Below, piece after piece: positions 8,205-17,136 of a stretch of 64,000 bases of DNA. The stretch comes from an uncultured Carboxylicivirga sp. Its GTDB lineage: Bacteria; Bacteroidota; Bacteroidia; Bacteroidales; Marinilabiliaceae. A program made the position numbers and the translations under genes. Position 1 is the first letter of the stretch, and each line of letters opens with the position of its first letter. The stretch spans positions 2,480,001 through 2,544,000 of the forward strand of contig NZ_OY771430.1 of assembly GCF_963674565.1 (NCBI RefSeq), written 5' to 3'. The notes beneath the pieces are model-generated. The model worked only from the letters and a program-made list of their open reading frames with translations. It made no database searches and was not told the origin of the DNA.

Positions 8205-9359
8205 ATGCCTCAGACTACCATTTGGAAAAACAATAAATACATACTATTTTCTCGCTTTTATTACAAAGGCATAATAATTTATTGGTTATTACTTCTTTTA
8301 TTTATTGCAACCATTATAGCTTTACCATTAATTAAAGTTGACGTTAGCACCCAAAGTAGAGGAATCATTAATACCGTTAATAAATTAAGCCCTATCTCTA
8401 CCGGTGTAACAGCCAGGGTTATATACCTGAATGTTTTTGAAAATAAAACAGTTAGTTCAGGAGATACTCTAATAATAATGGAGCAAACGGGCATTAACAG
8501 TGAAATTATAATAGCCAAAGATCAAATTCAAATATTTGAAACCTATCTTTCCGATCTTGAGAAGTTAGTTAAGTTTGAAGGACTCAACCTGACTACTCCC
8601 CTGTATCAACAAGAACAAGCCGATTTTATTAATGGAATCACCAAACTAAAGCGATCAATTAGTAAAAAACAGTTGGAATATGAACGTACAAAGCAACTCT
8701 TTTATGATGACGTTCTACCAATATCAACCTTACAAGAAGATTCATTTCAATTAAAGAGTGCTGAAGATGAGCTTTTGGTATTCAAAACTAACACTTTGGC
8801 TAAATGGGAATTGGATAAGAAAAATTATACACTTAACATCCAGGACCTGCAAATCAAAATTGAGAACCTTCTGCAACAAAAAAACCAATATTTTATCACA
8901 GCCCCTTTTGATGGCAATATCATTTCTTTTAACGGAATAGCTGAAGGAAGTATTGTTAATGAGAATGATATTATTTGCATGCTATCTCCTGAAGATGATT
9001 TACTTGCGGAGTGTTACATTTCTCCTTCAGACATTGGCTTAATTTCGAATGGTATGCAAGTTCGGATTCAGGTAGATTCGTATAATTACAATCAATGGGG
9101 ATTAATGGATGGTACAGTTGTAAGCATTGCCCATGATGTAACAGAGAAAAATGGCCAATTTGTTTATGTTGTTAAAAGTAAAATGCATTCCGATCATCTT
9201 ATTTTAAGTAATGGATTGAAAGGATACCTAAAGAAAGGCATGAGCATTACCGGCCGTTTTATAGTAACCCAAAGATCACTTTTTCAATTGCTTTTCGACA
9301 ATGTGAACGACTGGCTAAATCCTAGAATCATTCATCCAAAAGACAACAATGAGTATTAA
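8205..9359 (+). CDS. HlyD-family membrane-fusion protein of peptide exporter
   Basis: Periplasmic adaptor that connects the inner-membrane ABC exporter to an outer-membrane channel. The 384-residue protein has a short cytoplasmic N-terminus, one transmembrane helix (about residues 22-44), a beta-barrel/lipoyl start (SRGIINTVNKLSPISTGVTA), a coiled-coil hairpin (about 105-220), the returning lipoyl half (FITAPFDGNIISFNGIAEGS) and C-terminal barrel strands. The stop codon overlaps the start of the ABC gene by 11 bases, so the two are translationally coupled. No TolC-like gene is in the window; a housekeeping one must be used. Confidence 0.9.
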   Translation: MPQTTIWKNNKYILFSRFYYKGIIIYWLLLLLFIATIIALPLIKVDVSTQSRGIINTVNKLSPISTGVTARVIYLNVFENKTVSSGDTLIIMEQTGINSEIIIAKDQIQIFETYLSDLEKLVKFEGLNLTTPLYQQEQADFINGITKLKRSISKKQLEYERTKQLFYDDVLPISTLQEDSFQLKSAEDELLVFKTNTLAKWELDKKNYTLNIQDLQIKIENLLQQKNQYFITAPFDGNIISFNGIAEGSIVNENDIICMLSPEDDLLAECYISPSDIGLISNGMQVRIQVDSYNYNQWGLMDGTVVSIAHDVTEKNGQFVYVVKSKMHSDHLILSNGLKGYLKKGMSITGRFIVTQRSLFQLLFDNVNDWLNPRIIHPKDNNEY

Positions 9360-11502
9360 GGTTCAACAATTTGATCATGCTGATTGTGGTGCTGCCTGCC
9401 TCGCATCGGTTGCCAGTTTCTACAATCTGAAACTCCGTCTTTGGAAAATACGTGAATTAGCGGGTACAAACATAAGTGGAACCAGTGCTTACGGTTTATT
9501 AAAAGCAGCAGAAAACATAGGATTTGAAGCTAAAGGAATCCAGATTGAGAAAGATGATTTACAGGAAATACCTTTACCTGCCATTGCTCATCTTAAATTA
9601 CCTGAAGGAGGACATCATTTTGTAGTTATCTACAAAGTAGGCAAGAAAAAGATAAGAATAATGGATCCTGCCGAAGGTCGGTTAATAAAAATGCCTATTT
9701 CAAAATTTCTTGAAAAATGGACAGGCATTTGTATTTTATTGCTGCCTTCATTAGATTTTAAAAGTGGAACACATAAAGAGTCTCCGGCACAAAAACTATG
9801 GAAACTCATCAGGCCTCACAGTCATATTTTTGTTCAATCGGGAATAGGAGCTTTGGCCTTTTCCACATTAGGTATTTCTACAGCAATTTATATTCAAAAA
9901 CTCACAGATTTTGTATTGGTTGGCCATAATAAAAACCTACTCAATCTGATGGGTATTTTAATGCTTATCATTATTGGCGTTCAACTAATATTAGGAATGC
10001 TTCAATCCTGGTTTGTGCTTCGGGTCGGTCAGAATATCGACAGTACATTAATTACTGGATATTATAAACATCTTCTGAAGTTACCTCAACGCTTTTTTGA
10101 CAGTATGAGAGTTGGTGAACTGATTTCGAGGATTAACGATGCTATTAAAATAAGGACATTCATTAACCAGGTGGCTGTGGAAGCAACTGTTGATGTTTTA
10201 ATCATATTGATTGCCTTTTTAGTGATGGCTTTTATAAACTGGAAACTATCATTATTGGCATTACTTGTTATACCTGTTTACTTTGTTGTATTTTTCCTCA
10301 CCAATAAGGCTAACCGAAAAATAGAACGTGACAAAATGAAGAAGACTGCCAAACTGGAAATTCAGTTGGTTGAATCGCTAAAAGCCGGAAAAACAATTAA
10401 ACAAATGGGAGCCGAAGATTACTTCATCAATAAAACCGAAACACGATTGATGGAGGTATTGGAAGAAGTTTATAAATCGGGCAAAATTGAAATATTATCT
10501 TCTTATAATCTAATCGGTATCAACCGGCTCATTACCATTTTAATACTTTGGACAGGCGCATTGAGTGTTATCAATCAACAGTTAACACCCGGACAATTGA
10601 TGTCATTTTTTGCTATCACGAGTTTTTTTACCGGACCTGTGTCCCGTTTAATTGGTATGAACAAAACAGTTCAGGGTGCCATAATTGCTACAGATCGTCT
10701 TTTTGAAATACTTGATCTTGAAAGAGAAACAGAAGGAAGAGACGAAAATACTTCAGAGGAAAAACTGACTATTGGAGACATCAAATTTCAAGATGTACAT
10801 TTTCAATATACCCTCGAACAGGACTTATTTAAAAACCTCACCTTTACCATTAAAAAGGGCAGCATCACAGCTTTGGTTGGAGATAGTGGCTCTGGCAAAT
10901 CTACAATTGGATACCTTTTACAAGGTCTATACCCTGTCTCTTCAGGTCATATTACCCTTGGACATGAAGATATAACGCAGGTTAATCTTACCCGCCTTCG
11001 AAAAACGGTAGGTATTGTACCTCAGAACATTGAACTCTTTGCCGGTAATCTTATTGAAAATATTGCATTAGGAGATTATAAGCCCAATATTAAGCGAATT
11101 CACGAAATTATAGATCTGCTCAAATTAGATGATATCATTGAAGCCCTTCCTGAAGGGCTCAATACATGGTTGGGGGAAAATGCCAATCAGCTTTCTGGTG
11201 GTCAACGGCAACGTTTAGCTATTGCTCGAATGCTATATCTAAATCCTGAAATCTATGTCTTTGATGAAGCAACATCCTTTTTGGATGACAGAACTGAACA
11301 GGGTATAAAAAACCTCATTACGGTACTTAAACATCAAGGCAAAACCATTATTATGGTAGCCCACAGAATGAGCACTATTAATATTGCCGAGCAAATTATA
11401 GTTTTTGAAAAAGGAAGAATAATTGAATCGGGGACTTACGAAGAACTCCTACAAGTAAATGGCCGATTCTTTGAAATGGTTCAACACCACAGAAAGAGCT
11501 AG
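9349..11502 (+). CDS. Peptidase-containing (C39) ABC exporter
   Basis: Inner-membrane transporter that cuts double-glycine leaders and exports the core peptide using ATP. The 717-residue chain has the full architecture: C39 peptidase (1-135) with Cys13 in DCGAAC, His90 in GGHHFVV and Asp106 in MDPAEG; six transmembrane helices (about 160-450); and a nucleotide-binding domain with Walker A GDSGSGKST (511-519), signature LSGGQ (615-619), Walker B ending Asp639-Glu640 and an H-loop in VAHRMS. All catalytic residues are present, so it should be an active PCAT. It is coupled to the HlyD gene. The peptide at 7558-7701 is the likely substrate. There is no sign of a lanthionine synthetase or other modifying enzyme in the operon. 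Confidence 0.95.
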   Translation: MSIKVQQFDHADCGAACLASVASFYNLKLRLWKIRELAGTNISGTSAYGLLKAAENIGFEAKGIQIEKDDLQEIPLPAIAHLKLPEGGHHFVVIYKVGKKKIRIMDPAEGRLIKMPISKFLEKWTGICILLLPSLDFKSGTHKESPAQKLWKLIRPHSHIFVQSGIGALAFSTLGISTAIYIQKLTDFVLVGHNKNLLNLMGILMLIIIGVQLILGMLQSWFVLRVGQNIDSTLITGYYKHLLKLPQRFFDSMRVGELISRINDAIKIRTFINQVAVEATVDVLIILIAFLVMAFINWKLSLLALLVIPVYFVVFFLTNKANRKIERDKMKKTAKLEIQLVESLKAGKTIKQMGAEDYFINKTETRLMEVLEEVYKSGKIEILSSYNLIGINRLITILILWTGALSVINQQLTPGQLMSFFAITSFFTGPVSRLIGMNKTVQGAIIATDRLFEILDLERETEGRDENTSEEKLTIGDIKFQDVHFQYTLEQDLFKNLTFTIKKGSITALVGDSGSGKSTIGYLLQGLYPVSSGHITLGHEDITQVNLTRLRKTVGIVPQNIELFAGNLIENIALGDYKPNIKRIHEIIDLLKLDDIIEALPEGLNTWLGENANQLSGGQRQRLAIARMLYLNPEIYVFDEATSFLDDRTEQGIKNLITVLKHQGKTIIMVAHRMSTINIAEQIIVFEKGRIIESGTYEELLQVNGRFFEMVQHHRKS

Positions 11503-11529
11503 TCTAATAGTTTATTCTTCATTTCTTTG

Positions 11530-11537
11530 TACTTTTG
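11530..11537 (+). promoter_or_regulatory. Promoter -7 box for MATE/comB
   Basis: TACTTTTG matches the Bacteroidota -7 consensus TAnnTTTG. Transcription starting a few bases downstream would exclude the ATG at 11527 and favour the ATG at 11557 as the start of the MATE gene. Confidence 0.55.
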
Positions 11538-11556
11538 CGCTTCTTTCAAACTCGAA

Positions 11557-12897
11557 ATGAAGTTAAAAAACCGCTATAATCAACATTATTGGCCCAATGC
11601 AAAGTTGGCCACTCCTATAATATTAGCTCAAGCAGGACAAATGCTGGTAAACCTTGCTGATACCTTAATGGTCGGGCAGGTTGGCACTACTCCTTTGGCT
11701 GCAGCTTCGTTTGCCAACAGCATCTTTATTAACATTTTATATTTAGGAGTTGGTATCTCTTTCGCTCTAACACCTTTGGTAGGCAAAGCTTTTGGCGCAA
11801 GAAACAATCAGGAATGTGCTTTTTGGTTAAAACAAGGACTTTGGGCGAACCTAATTATAGGAGGTATTTTAACCCTCATTGCCGGAAGTTTCTATTTTGC
11901 ACTACCCTATCTTGGACAAGAAGGAAGTGTTTGGAAAGAAGCCGGCCCATACTACATCCTAATGGTTTTATCTATTATTCCACTGCAGTTTTTTAATACT
12001 TATAAGCAGTTTACAGAAGGATTGAGCAATACTAAAATAGCCATGGTTATTACTATTGGGGGTAATATCTTAAATGTTATTCTCAATTTTATATTTATCT
12101 ACGGATACTTTGGAATGCCAGCACTTGGTTTATTCGGAGCCGGCATTGGCACACTAGTTTCTCGTATTGCAATGTCATTATCGTTTGCACTTATATTACC
12201 CAAAATAAAACGCTTTAAAAATTACATCAAAACAGACCACAATCCAATTTCACTAATCGCATTTAAAAAAATCATCAAACTGGGCATACCCATTGGATTA
12301 CAATTTGTTATTGAAATATTCGCTTTTAGTCTGGGTAGTATAATGATGGGATGGATAAATGCAGAAAGTCTGGCTGCCCATCAGATTGTATTAAGTCTGG
12401 CCAGTTTAACCTACATGATGTCATCAGGATTAGCTTCAGCAACCACTATTAAAGTAAGTATTTTCAGAGGTAAAAAACTATTCAACGAAATTAAGAACAC
12501 CGCCTTTGCTTCGTTGCATCTGGTTATCATGTTCATGAGTTTTACAGGTCTATTATTTTTTACGCTTCGCTACCTTCTTCCATCACTATTTGTGAATGAT
12601 CAGGAAGTTATCATACTGGCTTCAAGTCTCATGATGATTGCTGCCTTTTTTCAGATTTTCGATGGCATTCAGGTTGTTTCGCTTGGCATTTTAAGGGGTT
12701 TGGAAGATGTTGTGGCTCCGGTTGTCGGAGCTGGAATTGCCTATTTACTATTATCTGTGCCAACGGGTTATTTGGTTACTTTCATCTTCGACTTTGGTCC
12801 CGTTGGAATTTGGATTGGATACCTTGTAGGACTGTCTTCTGCGGGTACATTTTTATTACTAAGATTTAGAATGCTTTATCGAAGAAATTATGAATAA
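11557..12897 (+). CDS. MATE-family multidrug/cation efflux protein
   Basis: Twelve-helix inner-membrane antiporter that would export drugs or metabolites in exchange for Na+ or H+. An upstream in-frame ATG at 11527 exists, but a TAnnTTTG box overlaps it, so I place the start at 11557, giving 446 residues (MKLKNRYNQHYWPNAKLATP). The first helix region carries PIILAQAGQMLVNLADTLMVGQVG, and the second half repeats the fold (GIPIGLQFVIEIFAFSLGSIMMGWI), as usual for the family. The gene overlaps comB by 8 bases. It follows the peptide exporter by about 50 bases, but its own promoter suggests a separate unit. Substrate unknown. Confidence 0.9.
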   Translation: MKLKNRYNQHYWPNAKLATPIILAQAGQMLVNLADTLMVGQVGTTPLAAASFANSIFINILYLGVGISFALTPLVGKAFGARNNQECAFWLKQGLWANLIIGGILTLIAGSFYFALPYLGQEGSVWKEAGPYYILMVLSIIPLQFFNTYKQFTEGLSNTKIAMVITIGGNILNVILNFIFIYGYFGMPALGLFGAGIGTLVSRIAMSLSFALILPKIKRFKNYIKTDHNPISLIAFKKIIKLGIPIGLQFVIEIFAFSLGSIMMGWINAESLAAHQIVLSLASLTYMMSSGLASATTIKVSIFRGKKLFNEIKNTAFASLHLVIMFMSFTGLLFFTLRYLLPSLFVNDQEVIILASSLMMIAAFFQIFDGIQVVSLGILRGLEDVVAPVVGAGIAYLLLSVPTGYLVTFIFDFGPVGIWIGYLVGLSSAGTFLLLRFRMLYRRNYE

Positions 12898-13615
12898 GAC
12901 TTACATAGATGTTATCAACACTGCACAAGAAGTCACTTTTGAAAAAGTTCAAGGAAAAACAGTTGTTGTAATCGATGTTTTAAGAGCAACTTCTGTAATG
13001 ACTACCGCCATACAAAATAATGCAGAACAAATCATCCCGGTATTAACTCCTGAAGAAGCCTTCAAAATCAAAGAAAAGATTGGAGATAAAGCCGTTCTTG
13101 GTGGTGAGCGTCATGCTGAATTAATTCCGGGTTTTGACTATGGTAACTCTCCACTTTCGTATACAAGTGAAGTAATCGAAGGTAAATCACTCATCATCAC
13201 AACTACCAATGGTACATTAGCCATAAGAAATGCTTTAGCTGCCGATGAATTATTGATTGCATCATTTTTAAATGCTCAGGCAATAGTTAATCATTTACGA
13301 AACACTGAAGATATTATACTGATTTGTTCGGGAAACAATGGCGTTTATACCCTGGAAGATAATTTATGTGCAGGATATATAATTAGCTTATTTGAAAATG
13401 AATTGATAAACTTTCAACTATCTGATTCTGCATTATCATCCTTCAATCTGTATTCGAGTACTCAAAACGATGTACACAAACTTGCCTCCAAAGGCCATCA
13501 CTACAACGTGTTAAAAAACAAAAACTTTGATAAGGATTTGAAAGAATGCTTTACAAAAAGCAAGTATAATGTGGTTCCTAAATGGGATGGAAAAAGCATA
13601 ATAAAGGCTGTTTAG
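12890..13615 (+). CDS. comB: ComB-family 2-phosphosulfolactate phosphatase-like protein
   Basis: Family members dephosphorylate 2-phosphosulfolactate to sulfolactate in a Mg-dependent reaction, a step first known from coenzyme M biosynthesis. Bacteria that lack coenzyme M also carry homologues whose role is unclear. The 241 residues match the family length, and conserved blocks are visible: VVVIDVLRATSVMTTA near residues 25-40, LGGERHAELIPGFDYGNSP (about 70-88) and TTTNGTLAI (about 104-112). The start overlaps the MATE gene, so the two are co-transcribed, and a strong hairpin follows the stop. The symbol is by family; the in vivo substrate is not established. Confidence 0.85.
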   Translation: MNKTYIDVINTAQEVTFEKVQGKTVVVIDVLRATSVMTTAIQNNAEQIIPVLTPEEAFKIKEKIGDKAVLGGERHAELIPGFDYGNSPLSYTSEVIEGKSLIITTTNGTLAIRNALAADELLIASFLNAQAIVNHLRNTEDIILICSGNNGVYTLEDNLCAGYIISLFENELINFQLSDSALSSFNLYSSTQNDVHKLASKGHHYNVLKNKNFDKDLKECFTKSKYNVVPKWDGKSIIKAV

Positions 13616-13635
13616 TATATTTTTAAACAGCCTTT
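13603..13635. terminator. Terminator after comB, probably bidirectional
   Basis: A 12-bp perfect stem, AAAGGCTGTTTA (13603-13614) with TAAACAGCCTTT (13624-13635), overlaps the comB stop codon and lies 7 bases past the stop of the convergent small gene. It should end both transcripts. Confidence 0.75.
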
Positions 13636-13641
13636 CAAATT

Positions 13642-13812
13642 TTATTCAATAATCCGGTTCAGAATGATATGAGCTACAATTCCTCCCACCATTAAGAACC
13701 CAGAAAGCACTAATAAACCATTACCAACTGGAGTGTTCATCATGTATACCAGTAAAATGACAACTCCTAAAAGAATTAACAAGATTCCGAAATTTTTCAA
13801 TATTTGATTCAT
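13642..13812 (-). CDS. Small two-helix membrane protein, 56 aa
   Basis: Short ORF, ATG to TAA. It has two hydrophobic helices (ILKNFGILLILLGVVILLVY and, after the turn MMNTPVGNG, LLVLSGFLMVGGIVAHIIL) and a short polar end (NRIIE). The arrangement, with a Gly-rich helix and an Asn-Thr-Pro turn, resembles small conserved inner-membrane proteins of Bacteroidota, but I cannot name a function. It is convergent with comB and shares the terminator between them. Coding is supported by the clean two-helix pattern and by the fit between its stop and the terminator. Confidence 0.7.
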   Translation of the reverse strand: MNQILKNFGILLILLGVVILLVYMMNTPVGNGLLVLSGFLMVGGIVAHIILNRIIE

Positions 13813-13910
13813 AGCGATTTATTTAGGTACGATTAAATATACCAACAAAATCGAAAATTTAAAACAACCATCTGTTAATAAATAAGATTTCTAAGAGCAA
13901 CTGATATTTA

Positions 13911-13918
13911 TATCTTTG
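13911..13918 (+). promoter_or_regulatory. Promoter -7 box for mutS
   Basis: TATCTTTG matches TAnnTTTG and lies 82 bases upstream of the mutS TTG start, leaving an ordinary 5' leader. A -33 element is not clear. Confidence 0.5.
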
Positions 13919-13999
13919 CATCACTCGTTGGTTTTACAGACTTGAATTTTCAAAAATGTGCATACCAGCATTTGAGTAAAAACATTAAATTTTTCAACA

Positions 14000-16621
14000 T
14001 TGGCTAAATCAAAACAAGATACTGTTCAAACACCATTAATGAAACAATACTATAGCATTAAGGATAAGTACCCTGATGCCATTTTACTTTTCAGAGTTGG
14101 TGATTTTTATGAAACGTTTTCCGAAGACGCAATTAAAGCTTCGGAGATTCTGGGTATAACACTTACCCGAAGAGCCAATGGTTCAGCTTCGTATGTTGAG
14201 CTTGCCGGTTTTCCTCATCACGCCCTTGATACTTATTTACCTAAACTGGTACGTGCAGGTCAAAGAGTTGCTGTATGCGATCAGTTGGAAGATCCTAAGG
14301 CAACCAAAACCATTGTAAAAAGAGGTGTAACTGAGTTGGTGACACCAGGTGTTGCCATCAACGACAATATTCTTGAACACAAAGAGAATAATTTCCTTGC
14401 AAGTGTTCATTTTGATAAAAAAGTAGCTGGTGTAGCTTTTTTAGATATATCCACGGGTGAATTTTTAACATCAGAAGGCTCATTCGAATATGTTGAAAAG
14501 CTTCTGGGTAACTTCAAACCTAAAGAAGTTTTATACGAAAAAGGTAAAAGAGCCATTTTTGAAGAAGCATTCGGACCCAAATATTATACCTATGCTTTTG
14601 ATGACTGGGCTTTTGCCCCGGATTCGGCTCACGATAGATTATTAAAACATTTCGAAACTAATTCGTTAAAAGGATTTGGCGTTCATAACCTGAGTTACGG
14701 CATCACGGCTGCCGGCGCTATTATGCACTATCTCGATCTGACTCAACATCATAAAGTTCAGCACATAACTACTTTAGGTCGAATTGATGAAGATAAGTAT
14801 GTTTGGCTGGATAAGTTTACTATCCGTAATCTTGAACTTTTCAGTTCCTTAAACGAAGGCGGACGATCACTAACCGATGTTATAGATCATACAATCAGCC
14901 CCATGGGATCGCGCATGTTGAAACGTTGGGTGGCACTTCCGCTAAAGGATGTTAAACCAATCAATGATCGTTTAAGTGTAGTTGAATATTTCTTTAAAGA
15001 ACCTGAACTCAAAGACTCTATTATGGATGCTTTGCATTCAATAGGAGATTTGGAGAGATTGGTTGCAAAAGTTGCCGCCGGCAGAATCACACCTCGCGAA
15101 TTAATACAACTTAAGATGGCCTTATTTGCCATAGATCCCATTAAAGAAGGATGTTTATCAAGCAGTAACGAACATTTGAAGCATATTGGAGATCAATTAA
15201 ACGGATGTGCAACCATACGCGAACGAATTCATCGTGAGATTCAGGCTGAACCGCCTGCTTTACTTTCAAAAGGAGGAGTCATTCAGGAAGGTGTGTCTGT
15301 TGAATTGGATGATTTAAGAAAGATAGCCTATTCCGGTAAGGATTATTTGGCTAATCTTCAGCAACGATTGAGTGAAGAAACCAATATACCCAGCATAAAA
15401 ATTGCATTTAACAATGTATTCGGTTACTATATTGAAGTACGAAACACACACAAAGACAAAGTACCACAGGAATGGATCAGAAAACAAACTTTGGTAAGTG
15501 CTGAAAGATATATTACCGAAGAATTAAAAGAGTATGAATCCAAAATTCTGGGAGCTGAAGAGAAAATACTTGCAATAGAGACCAGACTTTACAATGATTT
15601 GATTGTAGCTGTTTCTGAATTCATTACAGTCATTCAATTAAATGCAATGTTGTTATCCAAAATTGATGTAATGGTTGCATTTAATAATCTGGCAGGAGAA
15701 TCTAAATTGATTCGTCCGGTTGTTAATGATTCACTCGAACTGACAATTAAAGCCGGTCGTCATCCTGTTATAGAAAAACAGCTTCCTATTGGCGAATCAT
15801 ATGTACCAAACGATGTTTATCTTAACAATGATACCCAACAGATAATCATTATTACGGGACCTAATATGGCCGGTAAGTCGGCATTGCTTCGTCAAACTGC
15901 TTTGATTACTCTGATGGCTCAGATAGGATGTTATGTTCCGGCTGAGGCCGCATCAATTGGAGTGGTTGATAAAATATTTACCAGAGTTGGTGCTTCAGAT
16001 AACATTAGTCTTGGTGAATCTACCTTTATGGTTGAGATGAATGAAGCTGCCAGTATTCTGAATAACCTTACTAAAAGAAGTCTTGTATTATTTGACGAAT
16101 TAGGTCGTGGAACCAGTACCTACGATGGTATATCCATAGCCTGGTCAATTGTTGAATATATTCATGAAAACAAAAAATCAGGAGCTAAAACTTTGTTTGC
16201 CACCCATTATCATGAATTAAATGAAATGGCGAAAACCCATAAACGTTGTAAGAATTACAATGTATCGGTTAAAGAGGTAGACAATAAAGTCATTTTCCTT
16301 CGTAAACTGGTTCCAGGAGGAAGCAATCACAGCTTTGGTATTCATGTTGCACGGATGGCCGGAATGCCAAAGAGCGTTGTTAAAAGAGCCAATTCAATAC
16401 TTAGTGATTTAGAAAAATCAAATCGTAAAGGTGATTTAAGTAAACCAATGAATGATATCTCAAATCACAGAGAAGGAATGCAGCTAAGTTTCTTCCAACT
16501 TGATGATCCGGTGCTAAAACAAATACGTGATGAAATAGCAGATTTAGATGTAAACAATTTAACTCCTGTAGAAGCATTAAATAAATTGAACGAGATAAAA
16601 AAATGGATAGGAGTTAGTTAG
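14000..16621 (+). CDS. mutS: DNA mismatch repair protein MutS
   Basis: Recognises mispaired or looped bases and, with ATP, recruits MutL. At 873 residues it is a full-length MutS1. The mismatch-wedge motif is Phe36-Tyr-Glu38 in GDFYETF, with the same numbering as E. coli, which supports the unusual TTG start at 14000 over the ATG 13 codons later. Walker A GPNMAGKS is at 620-627. The signature loop reads STFMVEMNEAASIL, Walker B is LVLFDELGRGTSTYDG, and the dimerisation His motif is FATHYHEL. The last part ends in the short C-terminal dimerisation tail. No mutL is nearby. It precedes the tRNA cluster. Confidence 0.97.
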   Translation: MAKSKQDTVQTPLMKQYYSIKDKYPDAILLFRVGDFYETFSEDAIKASEILGITLTRRANGSASYVELAGFPHHALDTYLPKLVRAGQRVAVCDQLEDPKATKTIVKRGVTELVTPGVAINDNILEHKENNFLASVHFDKKVAGVAFLDISTGEFLTSEGSFEYVEKLLGNFKPKEVLYEKGKRAIFEEAFGPKYYTYAFDDWAFAPDSAHDRLLKHFETNSLKGFGVHNLSYGITAAGAIMHYLDLTQHHKVQHITTLGRIDEDKYVWLDKFTIRNLELFSSLNEGGRSLTDVIDHTISPMGSRMLKRWVALPLKDVKPINDRLSVVEYFFKEPELKDSIMDALHSIGDLERLVAKVAAGRITPRELIQLKMALFAIDPIKEGCLSSSNEHLKHIGDQLNGCATIRERIHREIQAEPPALLSKGGVIQEGVSVELDDLRKIAYSGKDYLANLQQRLSEETNIPSIKIAFNNVFGYYIEVRNTHKDKVPQEWIRKQTLVSAERYITEELKEYESKILGAEEKILAIETRLYNDLIVAVSEFITVIQLNAMLLSKIDVMVAFNNLAGESKLIRPVVNDSLELTIKAGRHPVIEKQLPIGESYVPNDVYLNNDTQQIIIITGPNMAGKSALLRQTALITLMAQIGCYVPAEAASIGVVDKIFTRVGASDNISLGESTFMVEMNEAASILNNLTKRSLVLFDELGRGTSTYDGISIAWSIVEYIHENKKSGAKTLFATHYHELNEMAKTHKRCKNYNVSVKEVDNKVIFLRKLVPGGSNHSFGIHVARMAGMPKSVVKRANSILSDLEKSNRKGDLSKPMNDISNHREGMQLSFFQLDDPVLKQIRDEIADLDVNNLTPVEALNKLNEIKKWIGVS

Positions 16622-16686
16622 GCTCTTATCCCATATTTTTTACTATTAATCGCGAAAATTTATTTTGGAGAAACAAAAAATAGGTC

Positions 16687-16694
16687 TATATTTG
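16687..16694 (+). promoter_or_regulatory. Promoter -7 box of first tRNA unit
   Basis: TATATTTG matches TAnnTTTG. The following GCATCCGCAAT is identical downstream of the equivalent box of the second tRNA unit (21039-21046), so both units keep their own promoter and 5' end. Confidence 0.6.
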
Positions 16695-16761
16695 CATCCG
16701 CAATCGCAAAAGAAAACAACGCTAACAACGGATAGATAGAGGGATTGCGACAGTTTGAAAC

Positions 16762-16830
16762 GCGAAAATAGCTCACCACGATAGTTATCGTGGGGTAGGC
16801 AACAACTTGCCAAGCTAATTTGCAAAAAAC
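16762..16830 (+). repeat. tRNA-like leader repeat, copy 1
   Basis: This 69-base element directly precedes tRNA-Gly and begins with the same 13 bases as that tRNA (GCGAAAATAGCTC). It then diverges into a perfect hairpin, CCACGATA-GT-TATCGTGG, and a second one, GGCAA-CAAC-TTGCC. It looks like a truncated tRNA-Gly copy invaded by a palindrome. The second copy at 21101-21169 differs at only one base (the centre of the palindrome), while sequence further upstream has diverged. That points to selection or to recent gene conversion. Confidence 0.6.
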
Positions 16831-16903
<73 letters not shown>

Positions 16904-16912
16904 CACAAGGAT

Positions 16913-16996
16913 GCCCGAGTGGTGGAATTGGTAGACACGCAGGACTTAAAATCCTGTGACCATTAGGTCGTGCGGGTTCAAGTCCCGCCTCGGGTA
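16913..16996 (+). tRNA. tRNA-Leu (anticodon TAA)
   Basis: Complete 84-base class II tRNA: acceptor GCCCGAG/CTCGGGT, anticodon stem CAGGA/TCCTG around CTTAAAA, a long variable arm, and T-arm GCGGGTTCAAGTCCCGC. CCA is not encoded. It is duplicated at 21289-21372. Confidence 0.97.
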
Positions 16997-16997
16997 C

Positions 16998-17033
16998 AAA
17001 AGCGCTTAAGACGAAAGTTTTAGCGCTTTTTTT
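16998..17033 (+). terminator. Terminator of first tRNA unit
   Basis: AAAAGCGCT (16998-17006) pairs with AGCGCTTTT (17022-17030), followed by a T run. The equivalent hairpin follows the second tRNA unit. Confidence 0.85.
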
Positions 17034-17136
17034 GTTTTATAATTATTGGAATATCCTTAAGATTACAATCAAAATCTTTGATTATTATACAAATGAGCAT
17101 TAATAAAGCAAGATTCAACCTAAAAAGCTCTTAACC

